Source: an uncultured Oscillospiraceae bacterium (GTDB lineage: Bacteria > Bacillota > Clostridia > Oscillospirales > Acutalibacteraceae). Taken from it: 41,752 bases of DNA. A program made the position numbers and the translations under genes. Within the stretch, counting starts at the first letter, position 1. The number at the start of each line of letters is the position of its first letter. The notes below the pieces were generated by a model, which had not been told where the DNA came from, searched no databases, and worked only from the letters and a program-made list of their open reading frames with translations. The DNA is taken from contig URQJ01000001.1 of NCBI GenBank assembly GCA_900549945.1, positions 1 to 41,752 on the forward strand, read 5' to 3'. Of the stretch, positions 26,299 through 33,402 are shown in pieces.

Positions 26299-26328
26299 TT
26301 TGGCACAAGCCTATCTGTTTTGGCACAA
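26299..26328. repeat. two direct repeats TTTGGCACAA, 20-bp period
   Basis: Identical 10-mers at 26299-26308 and 26319-26328 lie on one helix face (about two turns apart), upstream of the AraC remnant in its own reading direction. AraC-type activators often bind such direct repeats. This is inference from spacing only. Confidence 0.5.
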
Positions 26329-26334
26329 TCCTCG

Positions 26335-26350
26335 ATTAGCTCTAACTAAT
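26335..26350. promoter_or_regulatory. DtxR-like operator box 1
   Basis: ATTAG-CTCTAA-CTAAT is a perfect 5-bp inverted repeat with six-base centre. It resembles half-sites of DtxR/IdeR boxes (TTAG...CTAA) and lies just downstream of the minus-strand -10 at 26362-26367. Confidence 0.5.
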
Positions 26351-26361
26351 GAATATTGGAA

Positions 26362-26390
26362 ATTATACCAGATAAACATTGAAAAAATAA
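26362..26390 (-). promoter_or_regulatory. minus-strand promoter facing the AraC remnant
   Basis: TTATTT, 17 bases, TATAAT with extended -10 TGG, minus strand. Box 1 lies over the predicted start region, consistent with repression. Confidence 0.5.
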
Positions 26391-26436
26391 GCCGCGCGGC
26401 GCCGCTTTCGTCCTGCCTGAAACGTCTTTCAGGTGG

Positions 26437-26465
26437 TTGACGGCTGCCGGAATATCCTGCATAAT
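26437..26465 (+). promoter_or_regulatory. plus-strand promoter of the DtxR remnant
   Basis: TTGACG, 17 bases and CATAAT (five of six in each), plus strand. The predicted start is near 26472, and DtxR-like box 2 begins about five bases downstream. Confidence 0.65.
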
Positions 26466-26476
26466 AACCGCCGCAG

Positions 26477-26490
26477 TTAGCACAAACTAA
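26477..26490. promoter_or_regulatory. DtxR-like operator box 2
   Basis: TTAG-CACAAA-CTAA has the same arms, spacing and 12 of 14 bases of box 1 (TTAGCTCTAACTAA). Two such boxes, each at a promoter start and both next to a DtxR-family remnant, argue for metal-dependent control. Confidence 0.55.
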
Positions 26491-26542
26491 TTCGCAAGAT
26501 AAATCATGCCCTGCGGATGCGGATTCTGGACCATATGGGAAA

Positions 26543-26857
26543 GTGGATGCGGCGGAGCATTTGGGCGTGAAAAATCCCTCCGTCAGCCGGGCCGTCAAGG
26601 TGCTGGTCAAACAGAAATACCCGCTGAAAGCGGCGGACGGCGCGCTCTCCCTCACGGAGCAGGGCCTGCAAACCGCCGCGCAGGTCTACGAAAAGCACCA
26701 GTGTTTCACAAGGCAGCTCATAGAAGCCGGCCTCCCCTGCGATATTGCGGCGCAGGACGCCTGCAGGCTGGAGCACGTCATCGGCGAGGCGAGCTTTGCG
26801 AAATTAAAGGAAGCCGCATGGCAGATGGCCCGAAAAGCCGCGCCGCCGGACGAATAG
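26543..26857 (+). pseudogene. N-terminally degraded DtxR/MntR-family metalloregulator
   Basis: The readable part (about 104 codons) contains the recognition-helix motif AEHLGVKNPSVSRAVKVLV, a winged segment (DGALSLTEQGLQTAAQVYEKH), and the metal-binding/dimerisation region ending with a conserved ACRLEHVIGEASFAKLK. The usual N-terminus (SAENYLEAI...GKVRSID) is missing. A sequence resembling it, ALRMRILDHMGK, lies just upstream but in another frame, and the RSI of the usual GKVRSID is absent. No Shine-Dalgarno precedes the GTG at 26543. A short wing-only protein is possible but would lack the first DNA-binding helix. A decayed regulator whose operators survive is the simpler reading. Confidence 0.7.
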
Positions 26858-26931
26858 CCGCCGCGGGCGCGAAGCGCGGCAGTAAAGTTTCCTTCGGCGA
26901 TAATCAAGCGGCTGATTTTTGTTCCCTGCAT

Positions 26932-26965
26932 TCACCTATTTAGGGTGATTTGTTTTTCTTTTTCA
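26932..26965 (+). terminator. weak terminator after the DtxR remnant
   Basis: TCACCT/GGGTGA (six pairs with one G-T) around a short loop is followed by TTTGTTTTTCTTTTTC on the plus strand. Confidence 0.45.
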
Positions 26966-27035
26966 AGAAATCCGGCCGCACATTGGCGAATGCTACGAAA
27001 TTGGTTTTTCATTAGAAAACCTTGGACCTTTCCTA

Positions 27036-27064
27036 TTGATTTTTAAAAAATTTCGTCGTAAAAT
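27036..27064 (+). promoter_or_regulatory. promoter of the ABC exporter operon
   Basis: TTGATT, 17 bases and TAAAAT on the plus strand. The predicted start near 27071 leaves a leader of about 187 bases before the first exporter gene. Confidence 0.7.
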
Positions 27065-27070
27065 TTACTT

Positions 27071-27257
27071 TGTCCTCATGCAGAATACAGGGGAGTGCGG
27101 CCGGCAGCCCGCCACCTCTCAGCGCAGCCGCTCCCCAAGCCGCAGATCCGCACGGCTTGGGGAGCGGCTTCCGTTTCAGGCTGCGCCCTGTATTTCTGCC
27201 GGACCGGCTGCGGGAACGCCCGGTTCCCGAAATACACTTTGGAAAGGAAAGGTTCTT
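27071..27257 (+). promoter_or_regulatory. highly structured leader with mutually exclusive stems
   Basis: Visible pairings are: P1, GCAGAATACAGGG (27080-27092) with CCCTGTATTTCTGC (27186-27199, one bulge). P2, a perfect 17-bp hairpin AGCCGCTCCCCAAGCCG/CGGCTTGGGGAGCGGCT (27126-27169, ten-base loop). P3, CGGGAAC/GTTCCCG (27211-27229). An outer P3 stem GTATTTC/GAAATAC (27190-27196 with 27229-27235) uses the right arm of P1. CGCAGCC (27123-27129) can also pair with GGCTGCG (27179-27185). Alternative folds ending just before the AAAGGAAAGG ribosome site suggest attenuation or translational control. It does not look like a riboswitch class I can name. Confidence 0.6.
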
Positions 27258-28987
27258 ATGATCAAAACGCTGGCAAAGAGCATACGGGAATACAAAAAGC
27301 CCTCCCTGCTCACGCCAATATTCGTTTCCGGCGAAGTGATTTTGGAATGTATCATTCCGTTCCTCATCGCCAACCTCGTCAATGAGATCAAGGCCGGATG
27401 CTCCATGAACGTGCTGCTCGGCTACGGCGCCGTGCTGATCGTCATGGCGGCGCTCTCGCAGGCTCGGCCTGCTCCACGGCAAGCTGCGGCTTCGCGCGCA
27501 ACCTGCGCAAGGATATGTTCTACAAAATTCAAGGGTACGCGTTCGAAAATATCGACCGCTTCTCCGTCTCAAGCCTCGTCACACGCCTGACGACCGACAT
27601 CACCAACGTGCAGATGGCCTACATGATGATTATCCGCACGGCGATCCGCTGCCCGCTGATGCTCATTTTCTCCTTCACGATGGGCATCATTATGGGCGGC
27701 AAAATGGCGCTGATCTTCCTTTTAACGATCCCGATCCTCGGCATCGGCCTGTATTTCGTCATCCGCAAGACGATGCCGCTTTTCCGCCGCGTATTCAAGA
27801 AGTACGACGCGCTCAACAGCTCGATTCAGGAGAACATCCGCGGCATGCGCGTCGTCAAATCCTACGTGCGCGAGGACTACGAAAAGAAAAAGTTCGACGC
27901 TGCCGCCGAGGACGTCAAGGCGGATTTCACCAAGGCCGAGCGCATTCTGGCGGTCAACAACCCGCTGATGCAGTTCTGCATCTACGGCGTCATGGTGTTC
28001 GTCCTCTCCTACGGCTCCTACACGGTCATCACCTCGCACGGGCTTGACCTCGACGTCGGCCAGATGTCCTCCCTGCTCACCTACAGCTTCCAGATCTTGA
28101 TGAGCCTGATGATGCTCTCGATGGTGTTCGTCATGATCACGATGGCCGCCGAATCGGCGGAGCGCATCGTCGAGGTGCTGAACGAGGAGAGCACGCTCCA
28201 CAGCCCCGAAAACGCCGTCACCGAGGTGCGCGACGGCTCAATCGACTTCGACCACGTCAGCTTCAAGTATTCGAAAGCCGCCTCTAAGATGGCGCTTTCG
28301 GACGTCGACCTGCACATCCGCTCGGGCGAGATCATCGGCGTAATCGGCGGCACGGGCTCCTCCAAATCGAGCCTGATCCAGCTCATCCCCCGCCTGTACG
28401 ACGCAACGGAGGGCTGTGTCAAGGTCGGCGGCGTCGATGTGCGCGACTACGACCTCACCGCGCTGCGCAATCAGGTCGCCGTCGTTCTGCAAAAGAACGA
28501 GCTGTTTTCCGGCACGATCAAGGAGAACCTGCGCTGGGGCAATAAGGACGCCACCGACGCGGAGCTCGAGGAAGCCTGCCGCTTGGCGCAGGCGGACGAG
28601 TTCATCCAGCAGTTCCCCTACGGCTACGACACGCACATCGAGCAGGGCGGCAGCAACGTCTCCGGCGGCCAGAAGCAGCGCCTGTGCATCGCGCGCGCCC
28701 TGCTGAAAAAACCGAAGATCCTGATTCTCGACGACTCGACGAGCGCCGTCGACACGCGCACCGACGCGCTGATCCGTCAGGCGTTCCGCGAATTCATCCC
28801 CGAAACGACAAAGATCATCATCGCGCAGCGCATCGCCTCCGTGCAGGACGCCGACCGCATCATCGTCATGGACAGCGGCCGGATCCGCGCCGTAGGCTCG
28901 CACGACGAGCTCATGCAGTCGAGCGATATTTACCGCGAGGTCTATACTTCTCAGAATAAGGCAGGTGAAAACAGCGATGAAGAATAA
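27258..28987 (+). pseudogene. ABC exporter half-transporter, first gene, frameshifted
   Basis: The gene starts MIKTLAKSIREYKKPSLLTP behind AAAGGAAAGG and reads an intact first membrane helix to GYGAVLIVMA (about 27445). The family sequence then resumes in another frame at GGALAGSACSTASCGFARN and runs to the stop. The join lies in GC-rich GGCGGCGCTCTCG, and a few residues usual here are also missing. The remainder is complete: membrane domain, Walker A GGTGSSKSS, signature SGGQKQR and Walker B ILILDDSTSAVD, where the catalytic Glu is replaced by Asp. That marks the degenerate-site subunit of a heterodimer. The frame break could be natural or a base-calling or assembly slip. Confidence 0.8.
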
Positions 28988-30878
28988 TGTCAAAAAGGGC
29001 GGCCGCAAAACCGTTCTGCTCCGCCTGATCCGCATGCTTTTCAGCTTTTATCCTGTTCTTCTCCCCGTCACGCTGCTGTGCATTCTCCTGAATGCCGTCA
29101 TCAGCTCCATCCCCTCGATCTTCATGCAGAACGTCATCGCCGCGGTCGAGCAGAGCTGGCAGACCGGCGACTGGGCGAGCGTTTCCGGCAATATTCTCGG
29201 CCTCGTCGCCATTTTGGCTGTTTTCTACGGGCTGAGCCTTGTAGCCGGCGTCGTTTATACGCAGCTCATGGCTGTGATCACGCAGGGCTCGCTCGCCAAG
29301 ATGCGTGAAAAAATGTTCAACGGCATGCAGGACCTGCCGATCCGCTATTTCGACACGCACAACCACGGCGATGTCATGAGCTACTACACGAACGACATCG
29401 ACACGCTGCGCCAGATGATTTCCCAGAGCATGCCGCAGCTCATCATTTCCACGGTCACCGTGATCACGATCCTCTGCATTATGCTGTACTACAGCCTGTG
29501 GATGACGCTCGTCATCCTGCTCGGCGTCGTGTTCATGTTCCTCGTTGTGCGGAAGATCGGCGGCAACTCGGCGCGCTACTTCATCCGCCAGCAGCAGGCG
29601 CTCGGCCGCACCGAGGGCTTCGTGGAGGAGCTGATGAACGGTCAGAAAGTCGTCAAGGTTTTCTGCCACGAGGAGGAGACGAAAGCAAATTTTGACGAGA
29701 TCAACGACGCGCTGTTCGCCGACGCCGAAAAGGCAAACCGCTATGCGAACATGCTCATGCCGATCCTCAACAATATCGGCAACGTGCTTTACGTCATCGT
29801 CGCGATCATAGGCGGCATTTTCCTGCTCAACAACACGCCGAACGTCAGTATTTCCGGCCTTGCGTTCAGCATCAGCCTCGTCGTGCCGTTCCTCAACATG
29901 ACGAAGCAGTTCTCCGGCAACATCAGTCAGGTTTCGAACCAACTCAATTCGGTGATCATGGGCCTTGCCGGCACACAGCGCATTTTCGCCCTGCTCGACG
30001 AACAGCCCGAGGTGGACGAAGGCTACGTGACGCTCGTCAACGCGAAGGAAAAGGCGGACGGCACGCTGGAAGAATGCGCGGAGCGCACCAACATCTGGGC
30101 GTGGAAGCACCCGCACAACGACGGCAGCGTGACATACACGCGCCTTGCCGGCGACGTGCGCATGTTCGATGTGGATTTCGGCTACACGCCGGAAAAGGTC
30201 GTGCTGCACGATGTCTCGCTCTACGCGAAGCCGGGCCAGAAGGTGGCCTTTGTCGGCTCCACCGGCGCGGGCAAGACGACGATCACAAACCTCATCAACC
30301 GCTTCTACGACATCGCCGACGGCAAGATCCGCTACGACGGCATCAACATCAACAAGATCAAGAAGGCGGATCTTCGCCGCTCGCTCGGCATGGTGCTTCA
30401 GGACACAAACCTGTTCACCGGCACCGTGATGGACAACATCCGCTACGGCAGGCTTGACGCCACCGACGAGGAGTGCATGGCGGCGGCCGAACTCGCCGGC
30501 GCGCACGACTTCATCACCCGTCTGCCGCAGGGCTACGACACGCCCCTCTCCGGCAACGGCGCGAGCCTCTCGCAGGGCCAGCGCCAGCTCCTTTCGATCG
30601 CCCGCGCGGCGGTCGCCGATCCGCCCGTCATGATTCTCGACGAGGCGACCAGCTCGATCGACACGCGCACCGAGGCCATCGTGCAGCAGGGCATGGACGC
30701 GCTGATGACAAACCGCACCGTGTTCGTCATCGCGCACCGCCTGAGCACCGTGCAGAATTCGAACGCGATCATGGTGCTCGACCACGGCCGCATCATCGAG
30801 CGCGGCACGCACGAGGAGCTGATTGCCCAAAAGGGCACCTACTACCGGCTCTACACCGGCTCGCTCGAGCTGGATTGA
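28977..30878 (+). CDS. ABC exporter half-transporter, second subunit
   Basis: This is a 633-residue fused membrane-ATPase protein of the multidrug/peptide/lipid exporter class. It has six membrane helices in residues 20-330 (first FSFYPVLLPVTLLCILLNAV). The nucleotide domain has Walker A GSTGAGKTT, signature SLSQGQRQL, canonical Walker B MILDEATSSID and the H-loop VIAHRLS. An insert of about 25 residues between membrane and ATPase domains (ERTNIWAWKHPHNDG) is typical of the clostridial subfamily. The ATG at 28977 overlaps the previous gene by 11 bases, with AGGTG nine bases upstream. With the first subunit it resembles BmrC/BmrD-type heterodimers with one degenerate site. Confidence 0.93.
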   Translation: MKNNVKKGGRKTVLLRLIRMLFSFYPVLLPVTLLCILLNAVISSIPSIFMQNVIAAVEQSWQTGDWASVSGNILGLVAILAVFYGLSLVAGVVYTQLMAVITQGSLAKMREKMFNGMQDLPIRYFDTHNHGDVMSYYTNDIDTLRQMISQSMPQLIISTVTVITILCIMLYYSLWMTLVILLGVVFMFLVVRKIGGNSARYFIRQQQALGRTEGFVEELMNGQKVVKVFCHEEETKANFDEINDALFADAEKANRYANMLMPILNNIGNVLYVIVAIIGGIFLLNNTPNVSISGLAFSISLVVPFLNMTKQFSGNISQVSNQLNSVIMGLAGTQRIFALLDEQPEVDEGYVTLVNAKEKADGTLEECAERTNIWAWKHPHNDGSVTYTRLAGDVRMFDVDFGYTPEKVVLHDVSLYAKPGQKVAFVGSTGAGKTTITNLINRFYDIADGKIRYDGININKIKKADLRRSLGMVLQDTNLFTGTVMDNIRYGRLDATDEECMAAAELAGAHDFITRLPQGYDTPLSGNGASLSQGQRQLLSIARAAVADPPVMILDEATSSIDTRTEAIVQQGMDALMTNRTVFVIAHRLSTVQNSNAIMVLDHGRIIERGTHEELIAQKGTYYRLYTGSLELD

Positions 30879-30897
30879 TCCCGCTCAAAAAAATCGG

Positions 30898-30943
30898 AAA
30901 GGGAACGGCCTTCTCCAAACCGGAGGAGGCCGTTCCCTTTTGC
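30898..30943. terminator. bidirectional terminator between exporter and M50 genes
   Basis: A 19-bp stem with one G-U pair (AAAGGGAACGGCCTTCTCC with GGAGGAGGCCGTTCCCTTT) and a five-base loop has T-rich flanks on both strands. It serves the plus-strand exporter and the minus-strand M50 gene. Confidence 0.9.
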
Positions 30944-30985
30944 TTATGTGCCCCCCTGCGCCGAGCAGCATCCCACGACGCTGCC

Positions 30986-31573
30986 TCAGCACAGGCCGTC
31001 CCGCCGCTTTAAAACCAGATACAGCAAAATGTACAGCGCGAGCAGCAGAAGCGTAAAATTGTACTGCGTGCGCAGGAGGAGCGAGAAGCCGAGCGTGCCG
31101 AGCAGCAAGGCGAAAACCACAGAGATCGCCGTGCAGATCCACGCCGCCCGCCGCATATCCACGGTGCTGCACAGCAGGCTGTAAAGCGCCATGCCGCCGT
31201 CGAGCGGGACAGCCGGCAGAATGTGGAACAGAAACAGGACGAGCTGCACGGCGCAGTATTCGCGAGGCAGAGGCAAAAGCAGCGCAAAAGCCAGCAGATT
31301 CGAGAGCGGCCCCGCAAGCGACACCGCCGCGCGGCGCAGATGGCTGAGTGTGCGCGCATCCCCCACCATCTGAATGCCTAGCGCGCTCAGGCGCACCGCC
31401 TCGATCCGCATGCCGCACAGGCGCGCCATCCCGATATGCCCGCCTTCGTGTACGGCGCATGCGAGCATCGCAGGCAGAACATGCGCGCCGCCGTCGAGGC
31501 AGAGCATCACGGCAAGCACGGCGAAAAAGCCGAAGCGCGCCGTGACTTCTGCGTTACCGATCCGAAACGTCAT
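30986..31573 (-). CDS. Minimal M50 (site-2-protease, SpoIVFB-like) membrane metalloprotease
   Basis: This 195-residue multi-pass protein has the zinc motif HEGGH (in CAVHEGGHIGMARL, near 38) inside a membrane helix and the second ligand motif in LPAVPLDGGMALYSLL (near 120). About five hydrophobic segments are seen. The CBS domain of B. subtilis SpoIVFB is absent. The start at 31573 (MTFRIGNAEV) is chosen from homology, and it overlaps the preceding small ORF by 20 bases. Position next to spoIVA suggests a sporulation role, for example pro-sigma-K cleavage, but other regulated proteolysis is possible. Confidence 0.8.
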   Translation of the reverse strand: MTFRIGNAEVTARFGFFAVLAVMLCLDGGAHVLPAMLACAVHEGGHIGMARLCGMRIEAVRLSALGIQMVGDARTLSHLRRAAVSLAGPLSNLLAFALLLPLPREYCAVQLVLFLFHILPAVPLDGGMALYSLLCSTVDMRRAAWICTAISVVFALLLGTLGFSLLLRTQYNFTLLLLALYILLYLVLKRRDGLC

Positions 31574-31802
31574 CGGCTGTGATAACGATCGAGCGCTGCA
31601 CCTCGGCATCGTACCACGCCCGCGCCTCGCCGTAAACCGCCGGCAGCAGCGAGCGGAGCAGAAGCGCCGCAAGCAGAACCAGCAGGCAGATAACGGCCTG
31701 AAGCAGCGTCCAGCTCACTGCGCGGCTGTGCGGCCGGATGATTTCGGCTGCCTGCGCCTGTGCGTCGCGCTCTTCCGGCGTGACCTGCTCATAAACCTGC
31801 AT
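31554..31802 (-). CDS. Small single-pass membrane protein, possible SpoIVFA-like partner
   Basis: This 82-residue protein has an acidic cytoplasmic N-terminus (MQVYEQVTPEERDAQAQ), one membrane helix at about 32-53 (LLQAVICLLVLLAALLLRSL), and a short outside tail (YDAEVQRSIVITADDVSDR). In B. subtilis spoIVFA precedes spoIVFB and encodes a membrane regulator with a LytM domain. This protein has the same place and topology but no LytM domain. The link is by context only. The start has a G-rich ribosome site about six bases upstream. Confidence 0.65.
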   Translation of the reverse strand: MQVYEQVTPEERDAQAQAAEIIRPHSRAVSWTLLQAVICLLVLLAALLLRSLLPAVYGEARAWYDAEVQRSIVITADDVSDR

Positions 31803-31842
31803 CGATCATCCCCCCATTTTCATCGTTTGTTTTCGCGCCAAG

Positions 31843-31880
31843 AAAAAAGGGTCTGCTTCAGCGCGCGCAAAAGCAGACCC
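31843..31880 (-). terminator. terminator after spoIVA
   Basis: GGGTCTGCTT and AAGCAGACCC (10 bp, 12-base loop) are followed by six Ts on the minus strand, immediately after the spoIVA stop codon. Confidence 0.9.
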
Positions 31881-31884
31881 GGTT

Positions 31885-33360
31885 TTACAGAATGATGCAG
31901 AGCAGGCCGTTGCAGCCGTCGTTGATGATGCGTTCGATCGTCTCGCGCACCTTGCCGCGGGCGTCCTCCGGCATGCGGTAGAGCTTGTTGTGCATGCCCT
32001 CGTTGACGAGCTCGTGCAGTGATTTGCCGAAGATGTTCGATTCCCAGATCTGCGCGGGATTCTCCTCGAACTCCTTTAAGAGGTACAGCACGAGATCCTC
32101 GGACTGCTGCTCCGACCCGACGATCGGCGTGACCTCTGTCTTGATGCAGGTGCGCATCATGTGAATCGAGGGCGCGGCGGCCTTCAGGCGGATGCCGTAT
32201 TTGCCGTTCTGCTTGATGATCTCCGGCTCCTCGAGGGAGAGCTCCTCCATCTCGGGCATCACGATGCCGTATCCGGTCTCCATCACGTCGTCGTAGGCGC
32301 TTTGCAGCTTCGAGAATTTCTTCTTGATCTCGTTCATCTCGATCAGGTGCTGAAGCAGCGCCGTTTCATCCTCCACCTCGATTCCGGTCCGCTCACCGAG
32401 AATCTTGAAGAAAAGCGCCTGCTTCGGGTTCAGCTCCACAACGCAGGAGCCGCTGCCGAGGTTCAGCCTTGAGACGCGCACCGATTTGAGGTCCGGGCAG
32501 GCGGCAAGGCTCGCGGTGACCTCCTCCACCTGCGACACGCGCTGGATCGCGCAGGAGGCCTTGAGGCTGTCGAGAATCTCCTTTTTGAGCCAGTGTTCGT
32601 CGTCGAGATCGATGATCCAGCCCGGGATGTCGAGCCGGATCTCGCGGATCGGGAACTGGTAGAGGAGCTTTGCAAGGATCTCGCGTATATCCGCCTCGGT
32701 GATGTCAACGCAGTTGACCGGCAGCACCGGCACGCCGTACTGCGCGGAGCGCTCGGCCGCGAGGCGGCGCGCCTCGTCCGTATTCGGGTAGACGCAGTTC
32801 AAAAGCACGATGTACGGGCGATTCGTCGCCTTGAGCTCGCTGATGACGCGCTCCTCGGCCTCCTCGTATTCCTCGCGCGGGATTTCGCTGATGCTGCCGT
32901 CCGTTGTGATGACAAGGCCGATCGTCGAATGCTCGGTGATAACCTTCTGCGTGCCGATTTCCGCCGCCATGTTGAACGGGATCGGCTCGTCGTACCACGG
33001 CGTGCGCACCATGCGCGGCTGGTCCTCCTCGATATAGCCGAGCGCGCTCGGCACGATGTAGCCGACGCAGTCGATCATGCGGACGCTGAATTCCGCCGTG
33101 TCGTCCATCTTGACCGTGACCGCCTGCTCGGGAATGAATTTCGGCTCGGTCGTCATGATCGTGCGGCCCGAGGCGGACTGCGGCAGCTCGTCGACCGCTC
33201 GGTCGCGCGCCGCCTCGTCCCCGATGTTCGGAATCACGATCGTGTCCATAAATTTCTTGATGAATGTGGATTTGCCGCTGCGCACAGGGCCGACAACACC
33301 GATGTAAATTTCGCCGTTTGTGCGCGCCTGCATATCCCTGTATACGTTAAAACCTTCCAT
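31885..33360 (-). CDS. spoIVA: Stage IV sporulation protein A, coat-basement ATPase
   Basis: SpoIVA is a 491-residue morphogenetic ATPase that polymerises on the forespore surface. Walker A is GPVRSGKS at 24-31, followed by MIDCVGYIVPSALGY (sensor/Walker B region) and the STIGLVITTDGSISEIPREEY stretch typical of the family (given here as STIGLVITTDGS and ISEIPREEY). The C-terminus NDGCNGLLCIIL is the conserved SpoVM/SipL-sensitive tail. It lies 42 bases after sipL and both read from one transcript. This gene is strong evidence that the organism makes endospores. Confidence 0.97.
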   Translation of the reverse strand: MEGFNVYRDMQARTNGEIYIGVVGPVRSGKSTFIKKFMDTIVIPNIGDEAARDRAVDELPQSASGRTIMTTEPKFIPEQAVTVKMDDTAEFSVRMIDCVGYIVPSALGYIEEDQPRMVRTPWYDEPIPFNMAAEIGTQKVITEHSTIGLVITTDGSISEIPREEYEEAEERVISELKATNRPYIVLLNCVYPNTDEARRLAAERSAQYGVPVLPVNCVDITEADIREILAKLLYQFPIREIRLDIPGWIIDLDDEHWLKKEILDSLKASCAIQRVSQVEEVTASLAACPDLKSVRVSRLNLGSGSCVVELNPKQALFFKILGERTGIEVEDETALLQHLIEMNEIKKKFSKLQSAYDDVMETGYGIVMPEMEELSLEEPEIIKQNGKYGIRLKAAAPSIHMMRTCIKTEVTPIVGSEQQSEDLVLYLLKEFEENPAQIWESNIFGKSLHELVNEGMHNKLYRMPEDARGKVRETIERIINDGCNGLLCIIL

Positions 33361-33402
33361 ACTGCGTGCATCCCTTTCCTTTCTGCCTGTTTTTTCTGCG
33401 CG

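Noticed and set aside
27080..27199. Possible MITE or small mobile element (13-14 bp terminal inverted repeats around a hairpin)
   Set aside because: No target-site duplication is visible, and the left repeat begins at the predicted transcription start of the exporter operon, which fits a leader RNA better.
28911..30830. A 639-codon open frame on the minus strand, opposite the second exporter gene
   Set aside because: It is Arg/Asp/Val/His-rich antisense translation of the ABC exporter, which has all ATPase motifs on the plus strand.
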